Positions 1 to 7,080 of a stretch of 24,499 nt of DNA are shown in pieces. The stretch covers positions 1-24,499 of the forward strand of contig CAIOHM010000483.1 in assembly GCA_903858055.1 (NCBI GenBank). Direction: 5' to 3'. Numbering within the stretch: position 1 is the stretch's first letter; each line of letters starts with the position of its first letter. Both the position numbers and the translations under genes were made by a program. The notes beneath the pieces were generated by a model, which had not been told where the DNA came from, ran no database searches, and saw only the letters and a list, made by a program, of their open reading frames with translations. This DNA comes from an uncultured delta proteobacterium (GTDB lineage Bacteria; Myxococcota_A; Polyangia; Polyangiales; Polyangiaceae).

Positions 1-621
1 CGCCCGAAGCTCGACGCGAAGTTCGAAGCCGCGGGCTTCAAGATCCTCGGCTGGGGCGACGTCGGTCAGGCGCGCCTGATGACGAAGGGCTTCAAGGTCA
101 CGAAGCCCGAGGACCTCAAGGGCCACGGCGTCTACGCGCTCGCCGCCGATCCGATCGGCCCGGTCCTCTATTCCGAGATCGGCATCCCCTACAAGACGCT
201 CACCATCACCGAGATCCTCCCCGCTCTCTCCGGCGGCAACGTGCAGGTGCTCAACTCGCCCGCGCTCGCGGCCGAGCAGCTCCAGTGGGCGAGCAAGGTC
301 GACCACATCAACACGTCGGCCACGTCCGTCTACGCCATCGGCTCGCTCGTCTTCTCGAGCACGAAGTTCAAGGGACTCGCGCCCGACGTGCAGGCCGTCC
401 TCACCGAGACCGGCGCGCAGGCGTCGAAGGCGCTCACGAACCGCATCCGCAAGGAGGACGACGACGCGTTCGGCCGCCTCAAGGCGAAGATGACCGCGTA
501 CGAGAACGACGACGCAGGCAAGGCCGCCTGGAAGGCGATGTTCGAGAAGGTCCGCGGCAAGCTCAAGGGCCAGAAGTTCGACGCCGCGCTCTTCGACGAG
601 ATCGTCGCCGCGGCGAAGTAA
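1..621 (+). CDS. dctP: TRAP transporter solute-binding protein (DctP family), C-terminal part
   Basis: This is the last 206 residues of a periplasmic TRAP solute receptor; the N-terminus and signal peptide lie left of the window. It captures substrate in the periplasm and delivers it to the DctQ/DctM permease encoded just downstream. The visible part has the family layout: a short strand-helix unit, a DLKG turn at bases 109-120, a long mid-region containing NVQVLNSPALAAEQ, then the helical C-terminal half ending in Lys/Asp-rich helices. In well-studied members (such as SiaP) the DLKG turn is followed by KIRV-like residues whose Arg pairs with the substrate carboxylate. Here that place reads GVYA, with Tyr at bases 133-135, so the usual anchor seems absent and the ligand cannot be named. 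TAA stop, followed by a stem-loop before dctQ. The family call rests on the pattern and on adjacent dctQM; the substrate is unknown. Confidence 0.85.
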   Translation, partial: RPKLDAKFEAAGFKILGWGDVGQARLMTKGFKVTKPEDLKGHGVYALAADPIGPVLYSEIGIPYKTLTITEILPALSGGNVQVLNSPALAAEQLQWASKVDHINTSATSVYAIGSLVFSSTKFKGLAPDVQAVLTETGAQASKALTNRIRKEDDDAFGRLKAKMTAYENDDAGKAAWKAMFEKVRGKLKGQKFDAALFDEIVAAAK

Positions 622-658
622 TCCGCCTCACGGCCCGCGGTCCGACGCCGCACCCCGA

Positions 659-690
659 GCACGCCTTCCCGACGGGAGGCGTGCTTTTTT
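659..690 (+). terminator. Intergenic stem-loop with T-run between dctP and dctQ (terminator or attenuator)
   Basis: GCACGCCTTCCC (659-670) pairs with GGGAGGCGTGC (674-684) around the loop GAC, with one bulged T, followed by six T. This is a textbook intrinsic terminator shape. Because dctQ and dctM follow on the same strand, it probably acts as a partial terminator giving more soluble receptor than permease. No better promoter for dctQ is obvious between it and the gene. Confidence 0.75.
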
Positions 691-745
691 CATGTCCAAA
701 CCTCTGAACATCCGGTGCCATGCGGCCGTAACACCGCATGGAGCC

Positions 746-1993
746 ATGAGCGAACCGAACCCCCCCCCTCCCCCGGCTTGGGCGCTGAGCCTCAAGCGCT
801 TCGACAAGGCGTGGACAAGCGTCGAGGCCAAGGCCTGCGCGGTGATCCTGGTGCTGGAGATCGTTGCACTCTGCATCTGGATCATCGTCAAGAACATGCC
901 CATCACCTACAACCCGGACGGCACGGGCTCGAAGGCGGGCCTCGTGCTGCGCGCGCTGCTCGGCGGCGTCGCGCTCGCCACGGTCGCGCACAAGATCATG
1001 GGCGTCGCGATCAAGCGTGATCCGCAGGCGCCCACGGTCGGCCCCGTGCACGGCACCGTGGTGACCGCCGCGCTCTTCGTAGGGCTCGCGCTCGGCAAGA
1101 GCTGGGCCTCGGTGGGTGCCGAGTTCTTCTCGAACGTCTACAGCTGGCTGCAAGCGTCCAGCAGCTTCGTCATGTTGAACGGCCTGCGCGGCTTCTCGTC
1201 GCGCATGACGCTTCTCGTGGCGATCCTCGGCGCGAGCATCGCCACCTCGAAGGCGAAGCACATCAACGTCGACTTCGGCCTGCGCGCACTCCCGGAGCGC
1301 TTCCGCAAGTTCGCGGCCGTCACCGGCTGGCTCGCCGCAGCAACGGTCTGCGTGATGAGCGCCTACGCGTTCTTCGACTTCATCGCGATCGGCAACTTCC
1401 AAGCACCGAGCAAGATCGAGTGCACGGACGGCTCGAAGGGCCCCGAGGGCACGGGCCTGTGCGACCCGCCCTTCTCGATGAAGTGGGAGAAGGTCGTGAG
1501 CACGACGAAGCGTGATCTCTTCGTCGCGGGCCGCCAGATCGTCCTCGACACGAAGACGCTCTCGCGCGTCATGAAGGGCGAGAAGTACAGCGAGATGCCC
1601 GCCGCCGAGTGGAACGCGTGGCTCGACGGAGGCAACTGGGCCGCGTACGCCGAGGCCGACGAGCTCGCGACCTTCCGCGCCGCCGACGACTCACCGCGCG
1701 AGCCGAAGTCCCCGGTGCCGGGCGGCGGCGACCTCAAGCCGCTCCTCGTGAAGGAGTTCAACATCTTCGTGCTGGGCATGGGCTTCCTCATGATCGCGGC
1801 GCGCTTCCTCATCCGCGCGACGCTCGCGGTCGCGGGCGCGGTCTCGGTCGACCCCGACGCCGCACACGCGCTCGACGACGCCGAGGGCGAGGAGCACTCG
1901 CGCTCCGAGGACGCACTCGAAGAGGCGGCCGCCGCGCAAGACAAGGCCGAGGCCGAAGCTGCCGCGAAGGCGGACGAGAAGGAGGGCGCATGA
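746..1993 (+). CDS. dctQ: TRAP transporter small permease (DctQ family), enlarged
   Basis: Small membrane subunit of the TRAP importer, 415 residues against the usual 160-200. Hydrophobic segments lie near 30-49, 66-86, 104-118, 154-169, 189-213 and 338-364. The family signature KHINVDF is at 171-177, between the two central helices. The extra length comes from additional hydrophobic sequence at the N-terminus, a polar insert of about 120 residues (218-337) with Cys226 and Cys239, and an acidic Ala/Glu/Asp tail from 369. An in-frame ATG at 692 lies directly against the T-run of the preceding stem-loop. I prefer 746 because it gives a normal cytoplasmic start, though neither start has a well-spaced ribosome site. 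A run of nine C covers codons 5-8. The stop overlaps the dctM start as ATGA, so the two are translationally coupled. Confidence 0.83.
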   Translation: MSEPNPPPPPAWALSLKRFDKAWTSVEAKACAVILVLEIVALCIWIIVKNMPITYNPDGTGSKAGLVLRALLGGVALATVAHKIMGVAIKRDPQAPTVGPVHGTVVTAALFVGLALGKSWASVGAEFFSNVYSWLQASSSFVMLNGLRGFSSRMTLLVAILGASIATSKAKHINVDFGLRALPERFRKFAAVTGWLAAATVCVMSAYAFFDFIAIGNFQAPSKIECTDGSKGPEGTGLCDPPFSMKWEKVVSTTKRDLFVAGRQIVLDTKTLSRVMKGEKYSEMPAAEWNAWLDGGNWAAYAEADELATFRAADDSPREPKSPVPGGGDLKPLLVKEFNIFVLGMGFLMIAARFLIRATLAVAGAVSVDPDAAHALDDAEGEEHSRSEDALEEAAAAQDKAEAEAAAKADEKEGA

Positions 1994-3633
1994 GCACCAC
2001 CAGCACCATCAGCGTGCGCGCGCAGGCACAATTGGCGAAGGGCAACCCCGTCGCGCTCGCCGGCGTCGCGGCTCTCGCGCTCGTCGGATTCTTGACCGGC
2101 GGCGTCCTCGCAGCGGCGGTCATCGTCTTCGCGCTCTTCGGCACGCCGCTCTTCACGATCCTCGGCGGCTCGTCGATGTTCGCGTTCCTCATGGCCCACA
2201 AGGTCGAGGAGCAATTCGTCCGCAACATCGCAGGTGACATCCTCGACGACGTCCGCTTCCTCGGGTCGCCGGTCCTCATCACGATCCCGCTCTTCACGTT
2301 CGTCGGCTACGTGATGGCCGAATCGAAGACCCCGGACCGCATCGTACGCGCGTCGCAGGCCTTCTTCGGCTGGATGCCCGGCGGCCTCGCGATCGTCTGC
2401 ATCGTCGCGAGCGCGTTCTTCACCGCGCTCACGGGCGGCAGTGGCGTCACCATCGTCGCGATCGGCGGCCTCCTCTACCCGGCGCTCCGCAAGCAGGGCT
2501 ACTCGGACTCCTTCAGCCTCGGCCTCATCACGACCGGCGGCTCGCTGGGTCTCCTGCTGCCACCCTCCTTGCCCATCCTCGTCTACTCGCTCATCGCGCG
2601 CGTCGACATGAACAAGACGTTCCGGGTCGGCCTCGTCCCGGGCATCATGGTCATGGTCTTCCTCGCGATCTACGCGGCCTTCGTGGGCATCCGCGAGGGT
2701 GTGAAGCGCGAGCCCTTCGTCGCGAAGGAAGCCGCCTCCGCGCTGTGGATGATCAAGTGGGAGCTCCTCATCCCGGTGGTCATCCTCGGCGGCCTCGGCA
2801 GCGGCCTCACGAACCTCGAAGAGTCCGCAGCGCTGGCTGCACTCTACACGTTCGCGATCGAGGTCTTCATCTACAAGGACCTCGAGATCCGCAAGGACCT
2901 CCCGCGCATCGCGAAGTCGTCGATGGCCCTCGCGGGCGCCGTCATCCTCATCCTCTCGATGGCGAACGCGCTCGTCAGCTACCTCATCGACCACAGCATC
3001 CCGAAGAAGGCGTTCGACGCGATGACCCACCTGGGCATCGTGAACCTGAACGACCCGTCGAAGAGCTGGCAGTTCCTGCTCATCCTCAACGTCTTCCTCC
3101 TCGTGCTCGGCATGGTCATGGACGGCTTCTCGGCGATCATCGTCGCCGTGCCGCTCATCATCCCCTTCGCCGCCGCCGTGAAGATGGAGCCGTTCCACCT
3201 CGCGATGATCTTCCTCCTGAACCTCGAGGTCGCGTACTGCGCCCCGCCGCTCGGGCTGAACCTCTTCATCTCGAGCTTCCGCTTCAACCGCCCGGTGGTG
3301 AGCCTCTACAAGGTCGTCGTGCCGTTCTTGGTGATCCTCACCGCGGCGCTGATGCTCGTCACCTACGTGCCTTCGATCTCGACGTTCTCCGTCGCGAAGG
3401 AGGTCCACGCCGAGCGCGCGAAGGCGGAGGCGGCACCGACCCCCGAGGACAAGTACCGCATCCTGCGCGACACCTGGCTCCTCGAGTGCGTGCAGGAAGA
3501 CTCCACGAACCCGCAGCCGTGCTCCAAGGAAGACTCCGAGGCGTACCCGCACGGGCAGATGCCGGTCATCGAAGACCCCAACGCCCCCAAGGCGCCGAGC
3601 GAGGAAGACCTCATGAAGGACTTCGGCGAGTAA
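1990..3633 (+). CDS. dctM: TRAP transporter large permease (DctM family) with C-terminal extension
   Basis: Large membrane subunit that carries substrate across the inner membrane, driven by an ion gradient. It is 547 residues, against roughly 430 for typical DctM. Family marks include the TGG-S-GVT region at 148-154, GGSLGLLLPPSLP at 183-195 and its symmetry mate CAPPLGLNLF at 417-426, within many hydrophobic helices up to about 460. Residues 464-547 form a polar, charged tail not found in standard DctM, with Cys500 and Cys511 spaced like the cysteine pair in the DctQ insert. The start is clear: AAGGAGG at 1979-1985, and ATG overlapping the dctQ stop. A strong terminator follows, closing the TRAP operon. 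The substrate is unknown. Confidence 0.92.
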   Translation: MSTTSTISVRAQAQLAKGNPVALAGVAALALVGFLTGGVLAAAVIVFALFGTPLFTILGGSSMFAFLMAHKVEEQFVRNIAGDILDDVRFLGSPVLITIPLFTFVGYVMAESKTPDRIVRASQAFFGWMPGGLAIVCIVASAFFTALTGGSGVTIVAIGGLLYPALRKQGYSDSFSLGLITTGGSLGLLLPPSLPILVYSLIARVDMNKTFRVGLVPGIMVMVFLAIYAAFVGIREGVKREPFVAKEAASALWMIKWELLIPVVILGGLGSGLTNLEESAALAALYTFAIEVFIYKDLEIRKDLPRIAKSSMALAGAVILILSMANALVSYLIDHSIPKKAFDAMTHLGIVNLNDPSKSWQFLLILNVFLLVLGMVMDGFSAIIVAVPLIIPFAAAVKMEPFHLAMIFLLNLEVAYCAPPLGLNLFISSFRFNRPVVSLYKVVVPFLVILTAALMLVTYVPSISTFSVAKEVHAERAKAEAAPTPEDKYRILRDTWLLECVQEDSTNPQPCSKEDSEAYPHGQMPVIEDPNAPKAPSEEDLMKDFGE

Positions 3634-3657
3634 CCTCGTCGCTCCGAGCAAACGAAG

Positions 3658-3693
3658 CCGGCGGTCCCTTCGGGGGTCGCCGGTTTTTCGTTT
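3658..3693 (+). terminator. Intrinsic terminator of the TRAP operon
   Basis: CCGGCGGTCCC (3658-3668) and GGGGTCGCCGG (3673-3683) form an 11-pair stem, including two G-T wobbles, closed by a TTCG tetraloop and followed by TTTTTCGTTT. It lies 24 bases after the dctM stop. It also separates the operon from the convergent acyltransferase gene ending at 3711. Confidence 0.9.
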
Positions 3694-3710
3694 CGGCCTC
3701 CGCTCGTTGC

Positions 3711-4739
3711 TCAGAGCCGCTTGGTCAGCCGACCGAGGGGCTTCTCGACGAGCGCGTGCACGAGCTCACCGAGCAGGTACGCCGCCCCGAGCCCGACGAC
3801 GAAACGATGCGCTTGGAAGGCCGGCACACCGTGGAGCGCGCGGAGGAGCGGGTCATGCGTGAGGTACACGGCGTAGGAGGCATCGCCACGCTTCGCGATC
3901 CACTTACCGAAGCCTTTCTCGAAGTGGCGCGGGTCGATCGCCGCGAGGGCCCCGAAGATCGTCACCCAGAGGAGCGGCTCCGTGAGGCGCGAGACGCGGA
4001 ACATCCACGGGTCGACGACGTTGTCGTACCAGGTGATGGCACCCAGCACCGCGAGAACCGCTGCAAAAAACCAGACCTTCGGCTTCCACGCGCCAAGATG
4101 AGGAGCGAGCGCCGCGCCGCAGCCGAACTGCCAGAGGCGCGCGAGGACCACCACGCCGGGCTCGTCGGCTTCGTGTCCCCACGCGCGCAGCGCCACGAGG
4201 GTGAGCGCGGAGACGAGGAACGTGACGGGCGCAAGGCGACGCCCGAGCGGCCGAAGCGCCGCATACGCGACGTAGAGCCACCACTCGAGGCCGAGGGACC
4301 AGGCCGGCGGCAGGAACGAGTACAGGGTCGCCGCGAAGAAGACGTGCGCGAAGGTGAGGTGCGCGAGGAGGTCGAGCACCGTTGGGTAAGCCGCGAGCAA
4401 GCCTACGTGCGTACCCCGTGCATACGCCGCAACGGCGAGGCCCACGACGACGAGCCCGTAGAGAGGAAAAAGTCTGAGAAAGCGCGCCTTCAAGAAGCGA
4501 CCCACGCCCGGCCACGGCGAGGCCGACCGCGCGACGACCACGCCCGAGAGCACGATGAACGCGTCGACGCCGAGGTACCCGACCGAGGCGAGCGCGTGCA
4601 CGAAGGGGCCCTGCCCGCGCTCGGCGAGGGGCCCCTGCCCGCCCGCATGAAAGAGCACGACCCACGCGCACGCGAGCGCACGGGCCGCGTCGAGCCCACG
4701 GAAGCGGCGCGCGCCCGCGGGGGCGACGCCGGCGCTCAC
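3711..4739 (-). CDS. Acyltransferase 3 family membrane protein (OafA/YrhL-like)
   Basis: Multi-pass inner-membrane acyltransferase of 342 residues, of the family that moves acetyl or other acyl groups onto surface sugars, peptidoglycan or small molecules. The N-terminus has RFRGLDAARA followed by a first helix ending in FHAG, the conserved His of the family. Next come GYLGVDAFIVLSG, the basic stretch KARFLRLFPLYG, and PPAWSLGLEWWLYV, matching the WSLs-E-FY block. About ten hydrophobic segments fill the protein. The start is GTG at 4739, overlapping the TGA of the upstream MATE gene as GTGA, so translation is coupled. Upstream in-frame ATG codons would read deep inside the MATE gene and give an Arg/Pro-rich leader, so I rejected them. 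The acceptor is unknown; coupling to an exporter suggests both act on the same exported molecule. Confidence 0.88.
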   Translation of the reverse strand: MSAGVAPAGARRFRGLDAARALACAWVVLFHAGGQGPLAERGQGPFVHALASVGYLGVDAFIVLSGVVVARSASPWPGVGRFLKARFLRLFPLYGLVVVGLAVAAYARGTHVGLLAAYPTVLDLLAHLTFAHVFFAATLYSFLPPAWSLGLEWWLYVAYAALRPLGRRLAPVTFLVSALTLVALRAWGHEADEPGVVVLARLWQFGCGAALAPHLGAWKPKVWFFAAVLAVLGAITWYDNVVDPWMFRVSRLTEPLLWVTIFGALAAIDPRHFEKGFGKWIAKRGDASYAVYLTHDPLLRALHGVPAFQAHRFVVGLGAAYLLGELVHALVEKPLGRLTKRL

Positions 4740-6154
4740 AGCACGAGGTGCTTCCACTCGCCGCGGCTGAACTTCCAAGCGAGGAGGCACGCGCCGAGGA
4801 CGCAGTAGGTGCACGCCGCGAGCCAGATGCCCACGAGGCCGAGGCCGAGCTGGATCGCCATGAGCCAACACGCCGGGAGAAGCACGCCGAAGATCATGGC
4901 GAACTGCGCGACCGCGACGAAGCGCGGGTTGCCCGCCCCGAAGAGCGCCTCGCTCATGATGAGGATCACGGCGACCGCCGGAGTCGTGATGCCCATGGTG
5001 CGCATCGGGAGCATGGCGGCCTCACGAACCGCAGGCGAGCTCGCGATGAAGTTCACGATGGGACGCGTGAAGAAGACGCCCTCGCAGAGGCCCGCAAGGC
5101 CGAAGATCACGAGGCCGAGCTTCACGCTGGTCCAGCCGTACTTCTCGGCTTCGTCGGGCTTCTTCTGACCGAGGCTCGCGGCGACGAGGGTGGCCGTCGC
5201 GGTACCGAACGCGATGGCGGCCGTGATCGTGAGCTTGAGTACGGCGACGATGTCCGTCGTGGCCGCCCCATTGACCGCTTCGGCGACGCCGCCGCTGGCC
5301 AGCGCTTCCGCCGCCTGCTGGGCGTCGAGGCGACCGACGAACTTCGTGAACGTGCCGAAGCCGAGCATCATGACGGTGGTCGCCAAGGCCGCGGGCACCG
5401 AGAGGCGCAGGATCGACCACATGAGCTTCGGCGAGAGCTTCACCGCCGCGAACGGCCGGTAACGCGGCAGCTCGCCTACGAGGAAGACGAGCATCACGAA
5501 GAAGCCGATCCACGTGGCCATGAGCGCACCGAGGGCAGCACCATCGGCGCCCATGCGCGGGGCGCCGAGGTTGCCGAAGATGAACGCCCAACAGAAGACG
5601 ACGTTGAGCACGTTCATCGTGAGCGCGGCCACGAGGTGCACGTAGGTCTTCCCGAGGCCGTCGAAGAACGCCTTGAGGCTCATGGTCGTCGCCATGGAGA
5701 CCACGCCCCAGAGGCGCCAGCGCGTGAACGAAATGGCGACCGCGCGCACGTCGGGCACGGCGATGAGCTTCTCCATCACCGTGGGCAACACCCACTGGCT
5801 GAACGCCGTCATGAGGACGCCCGCGAGGAGCGCGAAGGCGAACGCGTTCCCGAGGACAGCCCCCGCATCTTCATGATTTCCTTCGGCTTCTCGGCGGGCA
5901 ACGAGCGCCTGGGTGCCGACGCCGATGGCGCTGAGCGAACCGCCGAAGAGCCACAGCACGATGAGCGAAGGCAGCAGCGCGGCCTGCGCCGTGGATGACT
6001 CGGCCCCCGGCAGGTGCGAGAAGAACACCACGTCGATCTCGTTCACGACGCTCTGCGAGAGCATCGCGATGATGGTGGGCGTCGCGAGGCGCATCACCGT
6101 GCGGGCGTGGGATTCGCCGGGACGCGCCAGCGCAGCCGAGACCGTGGCAACCAT
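4736..6154 (-). CDS. MATE family efflux transporter
   Basis: A 472-residue inner-membrane exporter of the MATE type, which uses a sodium or proton gradient to expel drugs, metabolites or lipid-linked compounds. It begins with an Arg-containing amphipathic segment leading into MRLATPTIIAMLSQSVVN. Two homologous halves follow: the first contains IGVGTQALVARREAEGN, the second its counterpart FGTATATLVAASLGQKKPDE. Twelve hydrophobic helices are expected from the pattern, and length is normal. The ATG at 6154 has no ribosome site but has TAGTCC ending 7 bases upstream and TTGTGC 17 bases before that, suggesting a leaderless transcript. A longer reading from 6190 would overlap that promoter. It is coupled to the acyltransferase downstream by a GTGA overlap. 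Substrate unknown. Confidence 0.9.
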   Translation of the reverse strand: MVATVSAALARPGESHARTVMRLATPTIIAMLSQSVVNEIDVVFFSHLPGAESSTAQAALLPSLIVLWLFGGSLSAIGVGTQALVARREAEGNHEDAGAVLGNAFAFALLAGVLMTAFSQWVLPTVMEKLIAVPDVRAVAISFTRWRLWGVVSMATTMSLKAFFDGLGKTYVHLVAALTMNVLNVVFCWAFIFGNLGAPRMGADGAALGALMATWIGFFVMLVFLVGELPRYRPFAAVKLSPKLMWSILRLSVPAALATTVMMLGFGTFTKFVGRLDAQQAAEALASGGVAEAVNGAATTDIVAVLKLTITAAIAFGTATATLVAASLGQKKPDEAEKYGWTSVKLGLVIFGLAGLCEGVFFTRPIVNFIASSPAVREAAMLPMRTMGITTPAVAVILIMSEALFGAGNPRFVAVAQFAMIFGVLLPACWLMAIQLGLGLVGIWLAACTYCVLGACLLAWKFSRGEWKHLVL

Positions 6155-6161
6155 GGAGTGG

Positions 6162-6190
6162 GGACTAGGCCACCGGGGTCGCCGGCACAA
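6162..6190 (-). promoter_or_regulatory. Candidate promoter of the MATE-acyltransferase operon
   Basis: On the minus strand TTGTGC (6190-6185), a 17-base spacer, then TAGTCC (6167-6162), seven bases before the ATG at 6154. The match to a housekeeping promoter is partial, but the spacing is ideal and the predicted start of transcription falls at or next to the start codon. It sits back to back with the promoter of the divergent lipoprotein gene. Confidence 0.45.
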
Positions 6191-6210
6191 GGGCGGCTTC
6201 CGTCGCGAGT

Positions 6211-6240
6211 TTGTCCCACATCGCCCGAAGTCGCTAGACC
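6211..6240 (+). promoter_or_regulatory. Candidate promoter of the coiled-coil lipoprotein gene
   Basis: TTGTCC (6211-6216), an 18-base spacer, then TAGACC (6235-6240), six bases before the ATG at 6247. It mirrors the MATE promoter on the other strand in both sequence and distance to the start codon. No ribosome-binding site lies upstream of the ATG, which fits a leaderless message. Confidence 0.45.
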
Positions 6241-6246
6241 TTGGAC

Positions 6247-7065
6247 ATGCGTCTCCAGCGGGTCGTCCCCTTCTTGCTCCTCCTCACCGCCTGCGCCACC
6301 GTCAAGCGCGAGGAATTCCAGGCGCTCAAAGGCAGTCACGACGCGCTCCGGCAGCGGCACGAGGCGCTGCAATCGGAGAACGACAAGCTCAAGATCGATC
6401 TCTCGACGACACGTGAGCGTCTCGACAACGCCCTTCGCGCGAATGCCGACGCGAAGGAGAACCTCCTCAACGCCGGTGCCCAGGCCGCGCGCCTCGAGGG
6501 CCGCATCGAGGAGCTCGCGCAGGCCGACGAAGAAGGGCGCCGCCAGCAAGACATGCAGCGCGCAAACCTCGAGGTTCAGTTCAAGGAGCTCGAGAAGGAG
6601 ATCAAAGACCTCGCGTCGAAGATGAACGATCTCGCGTCGAAGCCCCCGCCGCCGCCGCCACCCACGGTCCCCGTGCCGCCCGAGAAGAACGCGCACTTCG
6701 CCGCACTCGAGCGCGCCAACGACCTCCGCGACTGGGCCGCCGTGCGCATTCTGGCGAGCGAATTCGCCGCGCGCTACCCGACCGACGAGAAGCTCGACGG
6801 GGTCTACTACTTCCGCGGAAACGCCGAGGCCGCGCTCGGGCAGCACGCGACGGCGATCGGCGAATACAGCAAAGTGATGAAGTCCGGGCCGAAGTCGGTC
6901 TTCCTCCCGCGCGCGCTCCTGGCGCTCGGCGAGAGCTACGCGGCGCTCGGCAACTGCTCCGACGCGAAGACCGCGCTCGAGATGTGCGAGAAGCGCTACC
7001 GCAAAGACCAGGTCGGCCGCGACGCGAAGGCCGCGCTCGTGAAGCTTGGTGCAAAGTGCAAGTGA
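6247..7065 (+). CDS. Lipoprotein with coiled coil, Pro linker and TPR-like domain (CpoB/YbgF-like)
   Basis: A 272-residue predicted lipoprotein. The signal peptide ends in the lipobox LTAC, with Cys16 as the lipidated residue. Residues 20-132 are a long Lys/Glu/Gln-rich coiled coil, 133-145 a proline linker (seven consecutive Pro, then Val-Pro repeats), and 146-272 a helical domain with TPR-like repeats (ARYPTDEKLDGVYYFRGNAEAALG, then ALLALGESYAALGN in the next helices). Coiled coil, linker and TPR in this order match CpoB/YbgF, the periplasmic partner of Tol-Pal that coordinates peptidoglycan synthesis with outer-membrane constriction. CpoB itself is usually soluble, so the lipid anchor differs, and no tol or pal gene is adjacent. 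I chose ATG at 6247 over the in-frame TTG at 6241 because it starts MRLQR directly before the hydrophobic core. It converges on the VWA gene with a 15-base gap. Confidence 0.8.
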   Translation: MRLQRVVPFLLLLTACATVKREEFQALKGSHDALRQRHEALQSENDKLKIDLSTTRERLDNALRANADAKENLLNAGAQAARLEGRIEELAQADEEGRRQQDMQRANLEVQFKELEKEIKDLASKMNDLASKPPPPPPPTVPVPPEKNAHFAALERANDLRDWAAVRILASEFAARYPTDEKLDGVYYFRGNAEAALGQHATAIGEYSKVMKSGPKSVFLPRALLALGESYAALGNCSDAKTALEMCEKRYRKDQVGRDAKAALVKLGAKCK

Positions 7066-7080
7066 TTCGGCGTGCCGACG

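Noticed and set aside
1363..3651. A 762-codon open frame on the minus strand across dctQ and dctM
   Set aside because: It is rich in Arg, Asp, Glu and His with no domain, and lies opposite well-recognised TRAP permease genes. Such antisense frames are expected in DNA with extreme third-position GC.
2745..4808. A 687-codon plus-strand frame spanning dctM, the terminator and the acyltransferase gene
   Set aside because: It runs through a strong terminator and two recognised genes in other frames, and its product is Arg/Pro/His-rich without a fold.
6642..6664. The CCG-rich run in the coiled-coil lipoprotein as a microsatellite
   Set aside because: It encodes the expected proline linker, and codons alternate enough that it is ordinary linker sequence; length change would stay in frame.
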